Source: Scatomonas sp963661545
GTDB taxonomy: Bacteria; Bacillota; Clostridia; Lachnospirales; Lachnospiraceae
Length of the DNA stretch: 5,593 bases
NCBI GenBank assembly: GCA_963661545.1
Contig: CAVLCU010000144.1
Location: 1-5,593 of the forward strand
Reading direction: 5' to 3'
In this document: one piece after another, positions 1 through 5,581 of the stretch
Layout: the number at the start of each line of letters is the position of its first letter
Numbering within the stretch: position 1 is the stretch's first letter
Made by a program: the position numbers and the translations under genes
Notes under the pieces: model-generated
What the model was told of the DNA's origin: nothing
Seen by the model: only the letters and a program-made list of their open reading frames with translations
Database searches by the model: none

Positions 1-58
1 GAATAAAATTATAAAAAAATTTTTACAGTAGTCCACACATACAACATTTTCATTTGTC

Positions 59-99
59 AAAAAAAGCCGAAAACCCTTATATTTACAGGGCTTTCGGCT
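59..99 (-). terminator. Intrinsic terminator of a leftward (minus-strand) transcript
   Basis: The arms AGCCGAAAACCC (65-76) and GGGCTTTCGGCT (88-99) pair as a 12-bp stem with one mismatch around an 11-nt AT-rich loop. Read on the minus strand the stem is followed at once by seven T residues (65-59), which is the classic intrinsic terminator layout. Read on the plus strand it is followed only by CTTTGCTTT, so plus-strand termination would be weaker although possible. The T-tract side says that its main client is a gene lying to the right and reading leftward, yet the first intact gene to the right reads the other way. See the gene remnant at 83-181. Confidence 0.75.
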
Positions 100-181
100 C
101 TTTGCTTTCATCCAAGTGTCGAAGACGGGATATAAGCTCCTTTTTCTCAAGCCATTGCGTGAAAAAACAGGGCTTGATATC
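83..181 (-). pseudogene. Possible C-terminal remnant of a truncated leftward gene
   Basis: On the minus strand an open frame runs from 181 to a TAA stop at 85-83 and translates to about 32 residues ending in HLDESKEPKAL. It is rich in charged residues (a KKEL...RLRHLDESKEPK stretch). Its stop codon lies in the loop side of the terminator whose T-tract faces the same way, as often seen at real gene ends. Upstream the frame closes at a TAG (184-182) inside the TetR operator, and it contains no plausible start for the whole peptide. It is therefore read as a decayed or recombined gene end, not a complete small gene. I do not recognise the family. A second minus-strand frame through the same bases is also open, so chance openness is a real alternative. 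Confidence 0.3.
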
Positions 182-202
182 CTAACATCATTAGGATAAA
201 AT
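174..202 (+). promoter_or_regulatory. Promoter of the tetR-MATE operon
   Basis: A -35 box TTGATA (174-179) and a -10 box TAAAAT (197-202) are each one base from the sigma-A consensus and are separated by exactly 17 bp. Transcription would begin near 209, just ahead of the ribosome binding site at 218-227. The -10 box and most of the spacer lie within the inverted repeat at 181-220, so a protein bound there would block RNA polymerase. Confidence 0.65.
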
Positions 203-220
203 AATCCTAATGATGTTAGG
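181..220. promoter_or_regulatory. TetR-family operator: perfect 17-bp inverted repeat
   Basis: CCTAACATCATTAGGAT (181-197) and ATCCTAATGATGTTAGG (204-220) are perfect reverse complements around the 6-bp centre AAAATA. Each arm is itself a smaller dyad of the form CCTAA-N5-TTAGG, so the site can be read as two 15-bp palindromes with centres 25 bp apart (181-195 and 206-220) or as one large dyad. It covers the -10 box and the start region of the operon promoter and ends at the ribosome binding site. That is the expected place for the self-repressing operator of the TetR protein encoded just downstream. That this TetR is the binder is inferred. Confidence 0.75.
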
Positions 221-227
221 AAGGGGG
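218..227 (+). promoter_or_regulatory. Ribosome binding site that fixes a TTG start for the TetR gene
   Basis: The purine run AGGAAGGGGG ends 8 nt before TTG at 236. There is no ATG in frame upstream. The first in-frame internal ATG (323) lies inside the DNA-binding domain and would destroy it, so the TTG is the only sensible start. A second TTG at 251 is too far from this site to be preferred. Confidence 0.7.
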
Positions 228-235
228 TTTTCTCA

Positions 236-817
236 TTGTTTCATAAAGGTTTGAACAAAGAGCTTCTGATTAAAGTCTCAAAAGAACTGATCGAAGAAAA
301 GGGGATTTCTGCCTTTTCCATGCGTGCACTGGCAGAAAAGCTGGGGGTTAAAACAGCATCGCTTTACACGCATATTGAGAGCATGGACGCTCTATTTACC
401 GAAGTCGGATTATCCTCACTGAAGGATCAGAAGCTTACACAGCTTGCCGCCATTGACAGCAAATATGGGGATGAGGCTATTTTGGCTCTGGCTGAAGCTT
501 ACCGCGCTTTTGCCAAAGCACATCCTGCACTCTACCAATTCATCATGCAGATGCCGATGGGCAAAGACGAGACGCTGCGAACTGCCGCAGCGATCACCGC
601 TGAGCCCTCCATGCAGGTTCTGCAAGATTATCCCATCCCTGAGGAAGGCCGTATGCACTGGCAGCGAGTCCTGCGTGGTGTGATGCACGGATTCGTCTCC
701 CAGGAAGCATCCGGCTATTTCTCCCATTATCCTGTTGATTTAGAAGAAAGCTACCGCCTTGCCATTCAGTGCGTCATCGACGGTCTGCATAGGGAGGCTC
801 TGCAATATGAATGCTGA
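236..817 (+). CDS. TetR/AcrR-family transcriptional repressor with WHG-type C-terminal domain
   Basis: A 193-residue protein, normal length for the family. Residues about 7-54 form the TetR DNA-binding domain: the helix-turn-helix is SMRALAEKLGVKTASLYTHI (28-47), with the typical helix-opening tyrosine in SLYTHI. The remainder is helical and would form the dimer interface and ligand pocket. RGVMHGFVSQEASGYF (147-162) resembles the signature of the WHG-motif TetR C-terminal family. Translation probably begins at TTG 236 (ribosome binding site 218-227). The last 11 bp overlap the start of the MATE exporter gene, so the two are translationally linked. The perfect inverted repeat over its promoter suggests that it represses itself and the exporter until a ligand, probably an exporter substrate, releases it. 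The family is clear; the ligand cannot be read from the sequence. Confidence 0.93.
   Translation: MFHKGLNKELLIKVSKELIEEKGISAFSMRALAEKLGVKTASLYTHIESMDALFTEVGLSSLKDQKLTQLAAIDSKYGDEAILALAEAYRAFAKAHPALYQFIMQMPMGKDETLRTAAAITAEPSMQVLQDYPIPEEGRMHWQRVLRGVMHGFVSQEASGYFSHYPVDLEESYRLAIQCVIDGLHREALQYEC
791..797 (+). promoter_or_regulatory. Ribosome binding site that sets the first MATE start at 807
   Basis: AGGGAGG lies 9 nt before ATG 807, inside the end of the TetR gene. A longer in-frame reading from ATG 759 would add 16 residues that do not look like a MATE N-terminus and has no comparable ribosome binding site, so 807 is chosen. Confidence 0.8.
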
Positions 818-2156
818 ACGAACATCTCTTTTCTCTGAAGCCCCGGTACAAAAGGCTGTTCTGACACTGGCAATTCCCACAGTCATAAGTCAGCTCATCA
901 CCGTGGTCTACAACATGGCGGATACCTTCTTTATCGGACGGCTGAATGATCCGCTGCAAGTAGCGGCGGCAACCATCGCCATGCCATGCTTCGTGTTGCT
1001 GACCGGATTCTCCAATCTGTTTGGCCTGGGTGGCTCCAGCCTGATCTCCCGCTGCCTTGGCACCGGCAACCAGGAGAAAGCGCGGCATTGCGCCTCCTTT
1101 TGCATCTGGACAGGCGCGGCAGTCGCCTTGCTTTACGGAATAGCCTTCCTTCTGCTGGAACCGCTCTTGTTCCCGATTCTCGGAGCCAGTGCAGATACCT
1201 GGGAGTATTGTCGCCAGTATACTTTCTGGACGATTGGCATCGGTGCAGTGCCAACCGTGATGAATGCGGAACTGGCACATCTCATCCGCGCCGAAGGCTA
1301 TTCCAGACCTGCAGGCTTCGGTGTGGCCTTCGGGGGTATTCTGAACATCCTCCTCGATCCGGTCTTTATTTTTGTATTCCAAATGAACATCGAGGGCGCA
1401 GCCATTGCCACCATGCTCTCCAACCTGATCGCCATGGGATATTTTTTCGGCTTTCTCTATCACATTCGAAAAAATACGGTGATCACGCCAAATCTGAAAG
1501 AGTTTTCTCTTGGGCAGCATATCCCCACCGAGGTTTTGAGTGTCGGTCTGCCAGGATTTCTGATGACAATGATGGCGACGATTTCCAACGCGGCTCTCAA
1601 CCATATAGTTGCTAAGTGTTCTGATACTGCCATCGCGGGCATGGGCATTGCCAAAAAAATCGACTCTCTCGCCTACGCCATCGCACAGGGCATGACCCAG
1701 GGAACCTTGCCCCTGATCGGCTACAACTATAGCTCCGGCAATCATAAACGGATGAAGACAGCCATCAAGATGGCCTTTGCGTACAGCTTCCTTGTCGCCA
1801 GTGTCGGAGCCCTTCTCCTTTGGACGCTGGCAGCGCCCATCTCCCATTGCTTCATCGCAGATGCGGAAACAGTTCGCTACGGGCAGGGCTTCTTAAAGAT
1901 CATCTGCCTTGCCTGCCCTACCACGGCGGTCAACTTCATGGTTATCACCGTCTTCCAGGCAATCGGCAAAAAGATTCAGCCCCTCGGTCTGTCCCTGCTG
2001 CGCAAGGGCAGTCTGGACGTGGTATTCATGCTGATTTTGAATCAAACGGTCGGTGTTTTCGGCATCGCATGGGCAACGCCCCTTGCTGACTGGATCGCCT
2101 TCGCAATCTCCGTCTCACTGATTGTGCCACAGCTGCGGCAGCTCAGAAACCAATAG
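807..2156 (+). CDS. MATE-family multidrug exporter, MepA-like
   Basis: A 449-residue polytopic inner-membrane protein, the normal MATE length, consistent with twelve membrane helices in two homologous halves. The N-half opens with ALTIP-like LAIPTVISQLITVVYNMADT (21-40), followed by the conserved loop GLGGSSLISRCLGTGNQEKA (73-92) and the HLIRAEGYSRP...GGILNILLDP region (158-185). The C-half repeats the pattern with IGYNYSSGNHKRM (304-316) and FQAIGKKIQP (383-392). MATE proteins export cationic drugs and other small molecules in exchange for Na+ or H+. The general build, and the partner regulator, recall MepA of Staphylococcus aureus, although that system uses a MarR-type repressor. The gene overlaps the upstream TetR gene by 11 bp, shares its promoter, and is presumably the main target of that repressor. 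Substrate and coupling ion are not deducible. No frameshift or missing segment is seen. Confidence 0.93.
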   Translation: MNAERTSLFSEAPVQKAVLTLAIPTVISQLITVVYNMADTFFIGRLNDPLQVAAATIAMPCFVLLTGFSNLFGLGGSSLISRCLGTGNQEKARHCASFCIWTGAAVALLYGIAFLLLEPLLFPILGASADTWEYCRQYTFWTIGIGAVPTVMNAELAHLIRAEGYSRPAGFGVAFGGILNILLDPVFIFVFQMNIEGAAIATMLSNLIAMGYFFGFLYHIRKNTVITPNLKEFSLGQHIPTEVLSVGLPGFLMTMMATISNAALNHIVAKCSDTAIAGMGIAKKIDSLAYAIAQGMTQGTLPLIGYNYSSGNHKRMKTAIKMAFAYSFLVASVGALLLWTLAAPISHCFIADAETVRYGQGFLKIICLACPTTAVNFMVITVFQAIGKKIQPLGLSLLRKGSLDVVFMLILNQTVGVFGIAWATPLADWIAFAISVSLIVPQLRQLRNQ

Positions 2157-2217
2157 AGGCGCTTGTTTAAATTCCCTCAAAGCAAAACTGCTCACCGTGA
2201 TTCGCTCAGGCTTTTGA

Positions 2218-2240
2218 CACTGTAACCAACTTTCACAGTG
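2218..2240 (+). terminator. Weak hairpin after the first MATE gene, possible poor terminator
   Basis: CACTGT (2218-2223) and ACAGTG (2235-2240) form a 6-bp stem with an 11-nt loop, 61 bp past the stop codon. It is followed by a broken pyrimidine run (CCTCTTTCCCC) and not a proper T-tract. It may slow or partly stop transcription from operon 1; read-through into operon 2 is quite possible. The rest of the 2157-2257 stretch shows no gene or other clear signal. Confidence 0.25.
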
Positions 2241-2257
2241 GAAATTCCTCTTTCCCC

Positions 2258-2288
2258 TTGACTTTGCAATCGTTATAGAGTTTATATT
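2258..2288 (+). promoter_or_regulatory. MerR-type promoter and operator (19-bp spacer) for the second MATE operon
   Basis: A -35 box TTGACT (2258-2263) and a -10 box TATATT (2283-2288), each one base off consensus, are separated by 19 bp (2264-2282) and not the optimal 17. Between them lies an imperfect dyad centred at 2271, with arms ACTTTGCAAT (2261-2270) and GTTATAGAGT (2272-2281) matching at 6 of 10 positions. MerR-family activators are known to bind such dyads inside 19-20 bp spacers and twist the DNA so that polymerase can use the promoter. A MerR-family regulator is encoded at the end of this same operon, so autoactivation is the natural reading. The regulatory link is inferred. Confidence 0.65.
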
Positions 2289-2332
2289 ATAGGAGCATGA
2301 GAAAATAAAGGCAAGGAAGGAAGAAACCCACA

Positions 2333-3709
2333 ATGGAAAAGAACTTAACCACCGGCAGCGTATTCAAAAATGTCATTCTGTTCTCTCTGCCCTACTTACT
2401 CTCCTATTTCTTGCAGACACTCTACGGGATGGCCGACCTCTTTATTGTCGGGCAGTTCGAAGGGGTTGCCAGCACAACCGCTGTATCCATCGGCTCACAG
2501 GTGATGCATATGCTCACGGTAATGATCGTGGGACTTGCCATGGGAACGACGGTGAGCATCGGGCAAGCCATCGGTGCGGGAGATCACAGGCAGGTCACCA
2601 GGGATGTGGGCAACACCGTGACACTCTTTATGGCAGTGTCGGTCTCGCTGATGACGGTTTTGCTTGTGCTGGTGCATCCCATTGTTTCGGCAATGTCCAC
2701 TCCGACGGAAGCGGTAAAAGGGACGGCGGCATATCTGACTATCTGCTTTATCGGCATCCCCTTTATTACAGCATATAACATTATCAGCTCCATCTTCCGG
2801 GGTATGGGGGACAGCAAAAGCCCCATGTACTTTATCGCCATCGCCTGTGCCGCCAACATCGGCTTAGATTATCTTTTTATGGGCATTTTCCGTCTTGGAC
2901 CTGCCGGAGCTGCCCTGGGTACAACGGTATCGCAGGCCATCAGTGTAATCGTGTCTCTGGTGGTGATTTTGAAGCGAAAGAGCCTCCTGCCGGAGAAATC
3001 CGACTTCAAGCCCCGCCGACTGGTGATGGGAAAGATCCTGAAAATCGGCCTCCCCATCGCCCTGCAGGACGGCTTGATTCAGATTGCTTTCATCGTCATT
3101 ACCATCATTGCGAACCATAGAGGACTGAAGGATGCGGCGGCGGTCGGTATTGTGGAGAAGGTCATGAGTTTTCTCTTTCTCATCCCCTCCTCGATGCTCT
3201 CCACCGTTTCGGCGTTGGGCGCACAGAATATGGGCGCCGGGAAGCCGGAACGGGCAAGGCAGACATTGGGGTATGCGATCCTGCTTGCCGTGGGCTTCGG
3301 TATACTTTCCTCCATCGTCATTCAGTTTGCGGCGGAACCTATCGTATCTCTGTTTACAGACAGCAAGGCGGAAGGAGGCGGGGATGTGATACGGCTGGGC
3401 GGACAGTATCTGAGAGGATATATCTGGGACAGCATTTTTGCGGGGATCCATTTCAGTTTCAGCGGCTACTTCTGCGCCTGCGGAAAATCCGGCCTGTCCT
3501 TTCTCCATAATATCCTGGCCATTGCGCTGGTGCGTATTCCCGGTGTCTACCTGACCTCAAAGCTGTTTCCGACCACGCTTTTCCCCATGGGTCTGGCCAC
3601 GGCAACAGGCTCTTTGCTGTCCGTTGTGATCTGTGTCATCGCTTTTGCTGCCATTCACCGGAAAGGTCGGCGGCCTGTGTCAGGAGGGGAAAGCTATGGA
3701 CAGAACTAA
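2333..3709 (+). CDS. MATE-family efflux transporter (second, distinct copy)
   Basis: A 458-residue membrane protein with the two-half, twelve-helix MATE layout. Visible landmarks are the first helix with FSLPYLLSYFLQTLYGMADL (17-36), the loop IGQAIGAGDHRQ (76-87), IFRGMGDSKSPMYF (154-167) leading to ANIGLDYLFMG (174-184), the C-half equivalent ALGAQNMGAGKPERARQ (294-310), and CACGKSGLSFLHNI (381-394). It differs throughout from the exporter at 807-2156, so it is a separate subfamily and not a recent duplicate. It would export small, often cationic, compounds using a Na+ or H+ gradient; the substrate is unknown. The start ATG is preceded by GGAAGGAAG (2315-2323) at 9 nt. It has its own MerR-type promoter at 2258-2288, and its last 14 bp overlap the MerR regulator gene, so transporter and regulator are made from one transcript. 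Confidence 0.93.
   Translation: MEKNLTTGSVFKNVILFSLPYLLSYFLQTLYGMADLFIVGQFEGVASTTAVSIGSQVMHMLTVMIVGLAMGTTVSIGQAIGAGDHRQVTRDVGNTVTLFMAVSVSLMTVLLVLVHPIVSAMSTPTEAVKGTAAYLTICFIGIPFITAYNIISSIFRGMGDSKSPMYFIAIACAANIGLDYLFMGIFRLGPAGAALGTTVSQAISVIVSLVVILKRKSLLPEKSDFKPRRLVMGKILKIGLPIALQDGLIQIAFIVITIIANHRGLKDAAAVGIVEKVMSFLFLIPSSMLSTVSALGAQNMGAGKPERARQTLGYAILLAVGFGILSSIVIQFAAEPIVSLFTDSKAEGGGDVIRLGGQYLRGYIWDSIFAGIHFSFSGYFCACGKSGLSFLHNILAIALVRIPGVYLTSKLFPTTLFPMGLATATGSLLSVVICVIAFAAIHRKGRRPVSGGESYGQN
3682..3689 (+). promoter_or_regulatory. Ribosome binding site that sets the MerR start at 3696
   Basis: AGGAGGGG lies 6 nt before ATG 3696, inside the end of the second MATE gene. An in-frame ATG at 3633 would add 21 residues absent from the normal MerR N-terminus, in which the DNA-binding helix begins within a few residues of the start, so 3696 is chosen. 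Confidence 0.85.
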
Positions 3710-4523
3710 TCTTTTCTCCATTGGAGAGGTATCCAGGCTCTTTCATATCAGCGTCAGCAGCCTGCGGCACTATGAGAAGCTGGGCCTTCTGACCCCGGCA
3801 TATATCTCCCCGGACTCCGGCTACCGCTATTACGGGGCAGACCAATTTGAGGTTCTGAATAGTATACGCTATCTGCGAGCCCTGGACATGCCCCTGTCCG
3901 AAATTGAGGACTTCCTGAAAAATCGGGAGATTGACCGCATCAAAGAAAAGCTCCTGCAGCAGAAAGAGGCGGTACTTCAAAAGCTGCAGAAGCTGAAACG
4001 CATTGAGCAGAAGATCGACCACCGTCTAAACTGGCTGACGGATGCTGAGACTTCGCCGCTGAATACGATTTCCCTGATTCATCTGCCCGCCTGCCGCATT
4101 GTATGGATGGAAGATCCGCTGAGAATCAAGGGTTCTGCTGATATGGAAGCCCCCATCCGAAGGCTCGATCAGTCCGATGCAGAAGCCGTTGTCTTTCTCG
4201 GCAAGGTCGGCCTCGGTATTTCAGCGGGGCACCTGCAAAAGGGGGAAACAGGGGAATATGACGGCATTTTTCTCATTTTAGATCAAGAGGATATTTATAC
4301 CGGGGAAACCCGCAGCCTGCCGGAAACCTTGTGTGTTCGGCTGCGTTTTCGAGGCAGTCACGCAGAAGCGCCGGCACAGTATCAAAAGCTGCTGAGCTAT
4401 ATTGACAAGCACAAAATGCAGATTGTTGGTTTTTCCCGGGAGGTCACCCTCATTGACTACGGCATTACCAACAATAGAGAAAAGTTTGTGACCGAGATCT
4501 GCATCCCGGTCACATGTGAATAA
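3696..4523 (+). CDS. MerR-family regulator with GyrI/BmrR-like effector-binding domain
   Basis: A 275-residue protein, the size of BmrR-class multidrug-sensing regulators. Residues 6-26 (LFSIGEVSRLFHISVSSLRHY) hold the helix-turn-helix, followed by YEKLGLLTP and the wing SGYRYY (41-46). Residues 50-75 are the second MerR helix pair (RYLRALDMPLSEIEDFL). A long coiled coil (about 77-114, Lys/Gln/Leu-rich) mediates dimerisation. From about 122 to 273 lies a GyrI-like small-molecule-binding domain ending in EKFVTEICIPV (262-272), which matches the usual closing strand of this fold including its glutamate. There is no N-terminal-type Cys metal site, so a drug or lipophilic cation sensor is more likely than a metal sensor. 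It overlaps the MATE gene by 14 bp and probably activates the shared 19-bp-spacer promoter when ligand is bound. The ligand is unknown. Confidence 0.93.
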   Translation: MDRTNLFSIGEVSRLFHISVSSLRHYEKLGLLTPAYISPDSGYRYYGADQFEVLNSIRYLRALDMPLSEIEDFLKNREIDRIKEKLLQQKEAVLQKLQKLKRIEQKIDHRLNWLTDAETSPLNTISLIHLPACRIVWMEDPLRIKGSADMEAPIRRLDQSDAEAVVFLGKVGLGISAGHLQKGETGEYDGIFLILDQEDIYTGETRSLPETLCVRLRFRGSHAEAPAQYQKLLSYIDKHKMQIVGFSREVTLIDYGITNNREKFVTEICIPVTCE

Positions 4524-4558
4524 GCGGATCCTCACTTTTTCACCGGCGGATGCAGATC
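4496..4558. repeat. Long inverted repeat straddling the MerR stop codon
   Basis: GATCTGCATCC (4496-4506) and GGATGCAGATC (4548-4558) are perfect reverse complements. The pairing extends inward with CGGT (4507-4510) and ACCG (4542-4545) if a GC bulge (4546-4547) is allowed, giving about 15 bp of stem around a 31-nt loop that contains the MerR stop codon. It lies between two convergent genes and would fold in transcripts of either strand. Neither side is followed by a T-tract, so it is not a standard intrinsic terminator. It may protect mRNA 3' ends or help to separate the converging transcripts. Confidence 0.6.
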
Positions 4559-4574
4559 ACAGTCCTGTCGCATA

Positions 4575-5510
4575 TCAAATCACCCAATCCCAAAATTCCT
4601 CCTGTTGAAGCTCGCTGGGGGCGCTGCCCCGGCTAAACTGGAGCTCCGGATTCTTGACACTGACCTTCATGCCCTCGGAGACAGAGTTGACGATAAAGGC
4701 ATTGCCCCCGATGGTGGCGCCTTTGCCAATGACCGTATCTCCCCCCAGAATGGTCGTTCCGGAGTAGATCGTAACATTGTCCCCGATGGTGGGGTGGCGC
4801 TTGATCCCCTTGAGCTGCTGCCCCTGGCGGGTAGACAAGGCTCCCAGGGTCACCCCCTGGTAAATCTTCACATGCTCCCCAATCTGGGTCGTTTCCCCCA
4901 CTACAATGCCCGTGCCGTGATCAATAAAGAAATATTTCCCTATGGTGGCGCCGGGATGGATATCGATCCCCGTCAGCCCATGGGCATATTCCGTCATAAT
5001 CCGGGGAATCATGGGCACCTTCAACAGCCACAGCTCATGGGCGATGCGATATACGGTAATGGCAAAGACTCCCGGATAACAGAAAATGATCTCATCGGTG
5101 CTGTAGGCCGCCGGGTCCCCGTCATAAGCCGCCTGAATATCGGTATAGAGATATTCCCGCAGCTTAGGGATCTGGCGAAGAAAGGCATAGACCAGCTCCT
5201 CCGACTTCTTGGCCAGGGCAGACCGCTGACATTCTGCACAAAGCTCCTCACTGCCCAGAGCCTTGGCAATCTGCTTCTTCAGATGATACTGGATGAATTC
5301 CATTCTCTCTCCCACCAGGAACTTCACATACTCCCGCCGCACCCGGTTGGGGTCAAAATAACCCGGGAATAAAACCTGGCGAACCTTCTGCACTACCTCA
5401 ATCAAAACCTCCCGATTCAGGATATTCTCCTCATCCAATCGGGTAGTCATGCCATATTGGTCATAACTCTCTAAAATATCATTTACCAATTCCTCAGTCC
5501 TATGCTCCAT
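4575..5510 (-). CDS. cysE: Serine O-acetyltransferase, long Clostridia-type form
   Basis: This 311-residue cytoplasmic enzyme transfers acetyl from acetyl-CoA to L-serine to give O-acetylserine, the first committed step of cysteine synthesis; CysK then adds sulfide. The N-terminal part (1-170) is helical and includes TDIQAAYDGDPAA (123-135) and YPGVFAITVYRIAHEL (145-160), typical of the serine acetyltransferase helical domain. From about 175 it becomes a left-handed beta-helix of hexapeptide repeats: GIDIHPGATIG (181-191), FIDHGTGIVVGETTQIG (195-211), HPTIGDNVTI (239-248). D183, H198 and H239 align with the known catalytic Asp-His pair and substrate-binding His. A loop around 225-238 is longer than in E. 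coli CysE. The chain ends in Ile (WDWVI), as in enzymes whose tail docks into CysK. The start ATG (5510-5508) has AGGAG (5521-5517) 6 nt upstream. cysK is not in the window. Confidence 0.95.
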   Translation of the reverse strand: MEHRTEELVNDILESYDQYGMTTRLDEENILNREVLIEVVQKVRQVLFPGYFDPNRVRREYVKFLVGERMEFIQYHLKKQIAKALGSEELCAECQRSALAKKSEELVYAFLRQIPKLREYLYTDIQAAYDGDPAAYSTDEIIFCYPGVFAITVYRIAHELWLLKVPMIPRIMTEYAHGLTGIDIHPGATIGKYFFIDHGTGIVVGETTQIGEHVKIYQGVTLGALSTRQGQQLKGIKRHPTIGDNVTIYSGTTILGGDTVIGKGATIGGNAFIVNSVSEGMKVSVKNPELQFSRGSAPSELQQEEFWDWVI

Positions 5511-5533
5511 CCTACACTCCTATTCCCTCTTAA

Positions 5534-5553
5534 CCACTAGCCACTAGCCACTA
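5534..5553. repeat. Heptanucleotide tandem repeat (CCACTAG x 2.9) in the cysE leader
   Basis: CCACTAG (5534-5540), CCACTAG (5541-5547) and CCACTA (5548-5553) are perfect head-to-tail copies. The array begins at the downstream edge of the cysE -10 box and covers the predicted transcription start (near 5546), ending 13 bp before the ribosome binding site. Gain or loss of units would change leader length by 7 nt. Confidence 0.8.
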
Positions 5554-5581
5554 CTATACCCCATAATCTCTCCCTTGACAA
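5553..5581 (-). promoter_or_regulatory. cysE: Promoter of cysE
   Basis: On the minus strand, -35 TTGTCA (5581-5576) and -10 TATAGT (5558-5553), each one base off consensus, are separated by exactly 17 bp. Transcription would start near 5546, giving a leader of about 36 nt. That is too short for a T-box or other cysteine-responsive riboswitch, so none is expected from this promoter. Confidence 0.7.

Noticed and set aside
54..83. Rightward promoter-like pair TTGTCA (54-59) and TATATT (78-83), spacer 18 bp
   Set aside because: It lies across the terminator stem and its T-tract, which explain the sequence better. A much better placed 17-bp-spaced promoter serves the TetR gene at 174-202.
113..136. 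Bases that in reverse complement resemble the 3' end of a tRNA (ATCCCGTCTTCGACAC)
   Set aside because: The T-loop consensus is not intact and no acceptor, D or anticodon arms can be built around it, so there is no tRNA gene. It could at most be a chance match or an old attachment-site fragment.
181..220. The 17-bp inverted repeat as an RNA hairpin (terminator or riboswitch)
   Set aside because: The predicted transcription start (near 209) lies inside the right arm, so the hairpin would not be transcribed, and no T-tract follows. A DNA operator fits better.
774..1847. Long open frame on the minus strand (357 codons) opposite the first MATE gene
   Set aside because: The translation lacks any family signature, is rich in His, Gly and Arg as expected of an antisense shadow, and sits wholly against a clear transporter gene.
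2169..2250. Similar short sequences AAATTCCCTC (2169-2178) and AAATTCCTC (2242-2250) in the gap between operons
   Set aside because: They are too short and not identical, without other signs of a mobile-element end or duplication.
4605..5372. Long open frame on the plus strand (255 codons) opposite cysE
   Set aside because: It is an antisense shadow of the hexapeptide-repeat gene with no ribosome binding site or recognisable domain.
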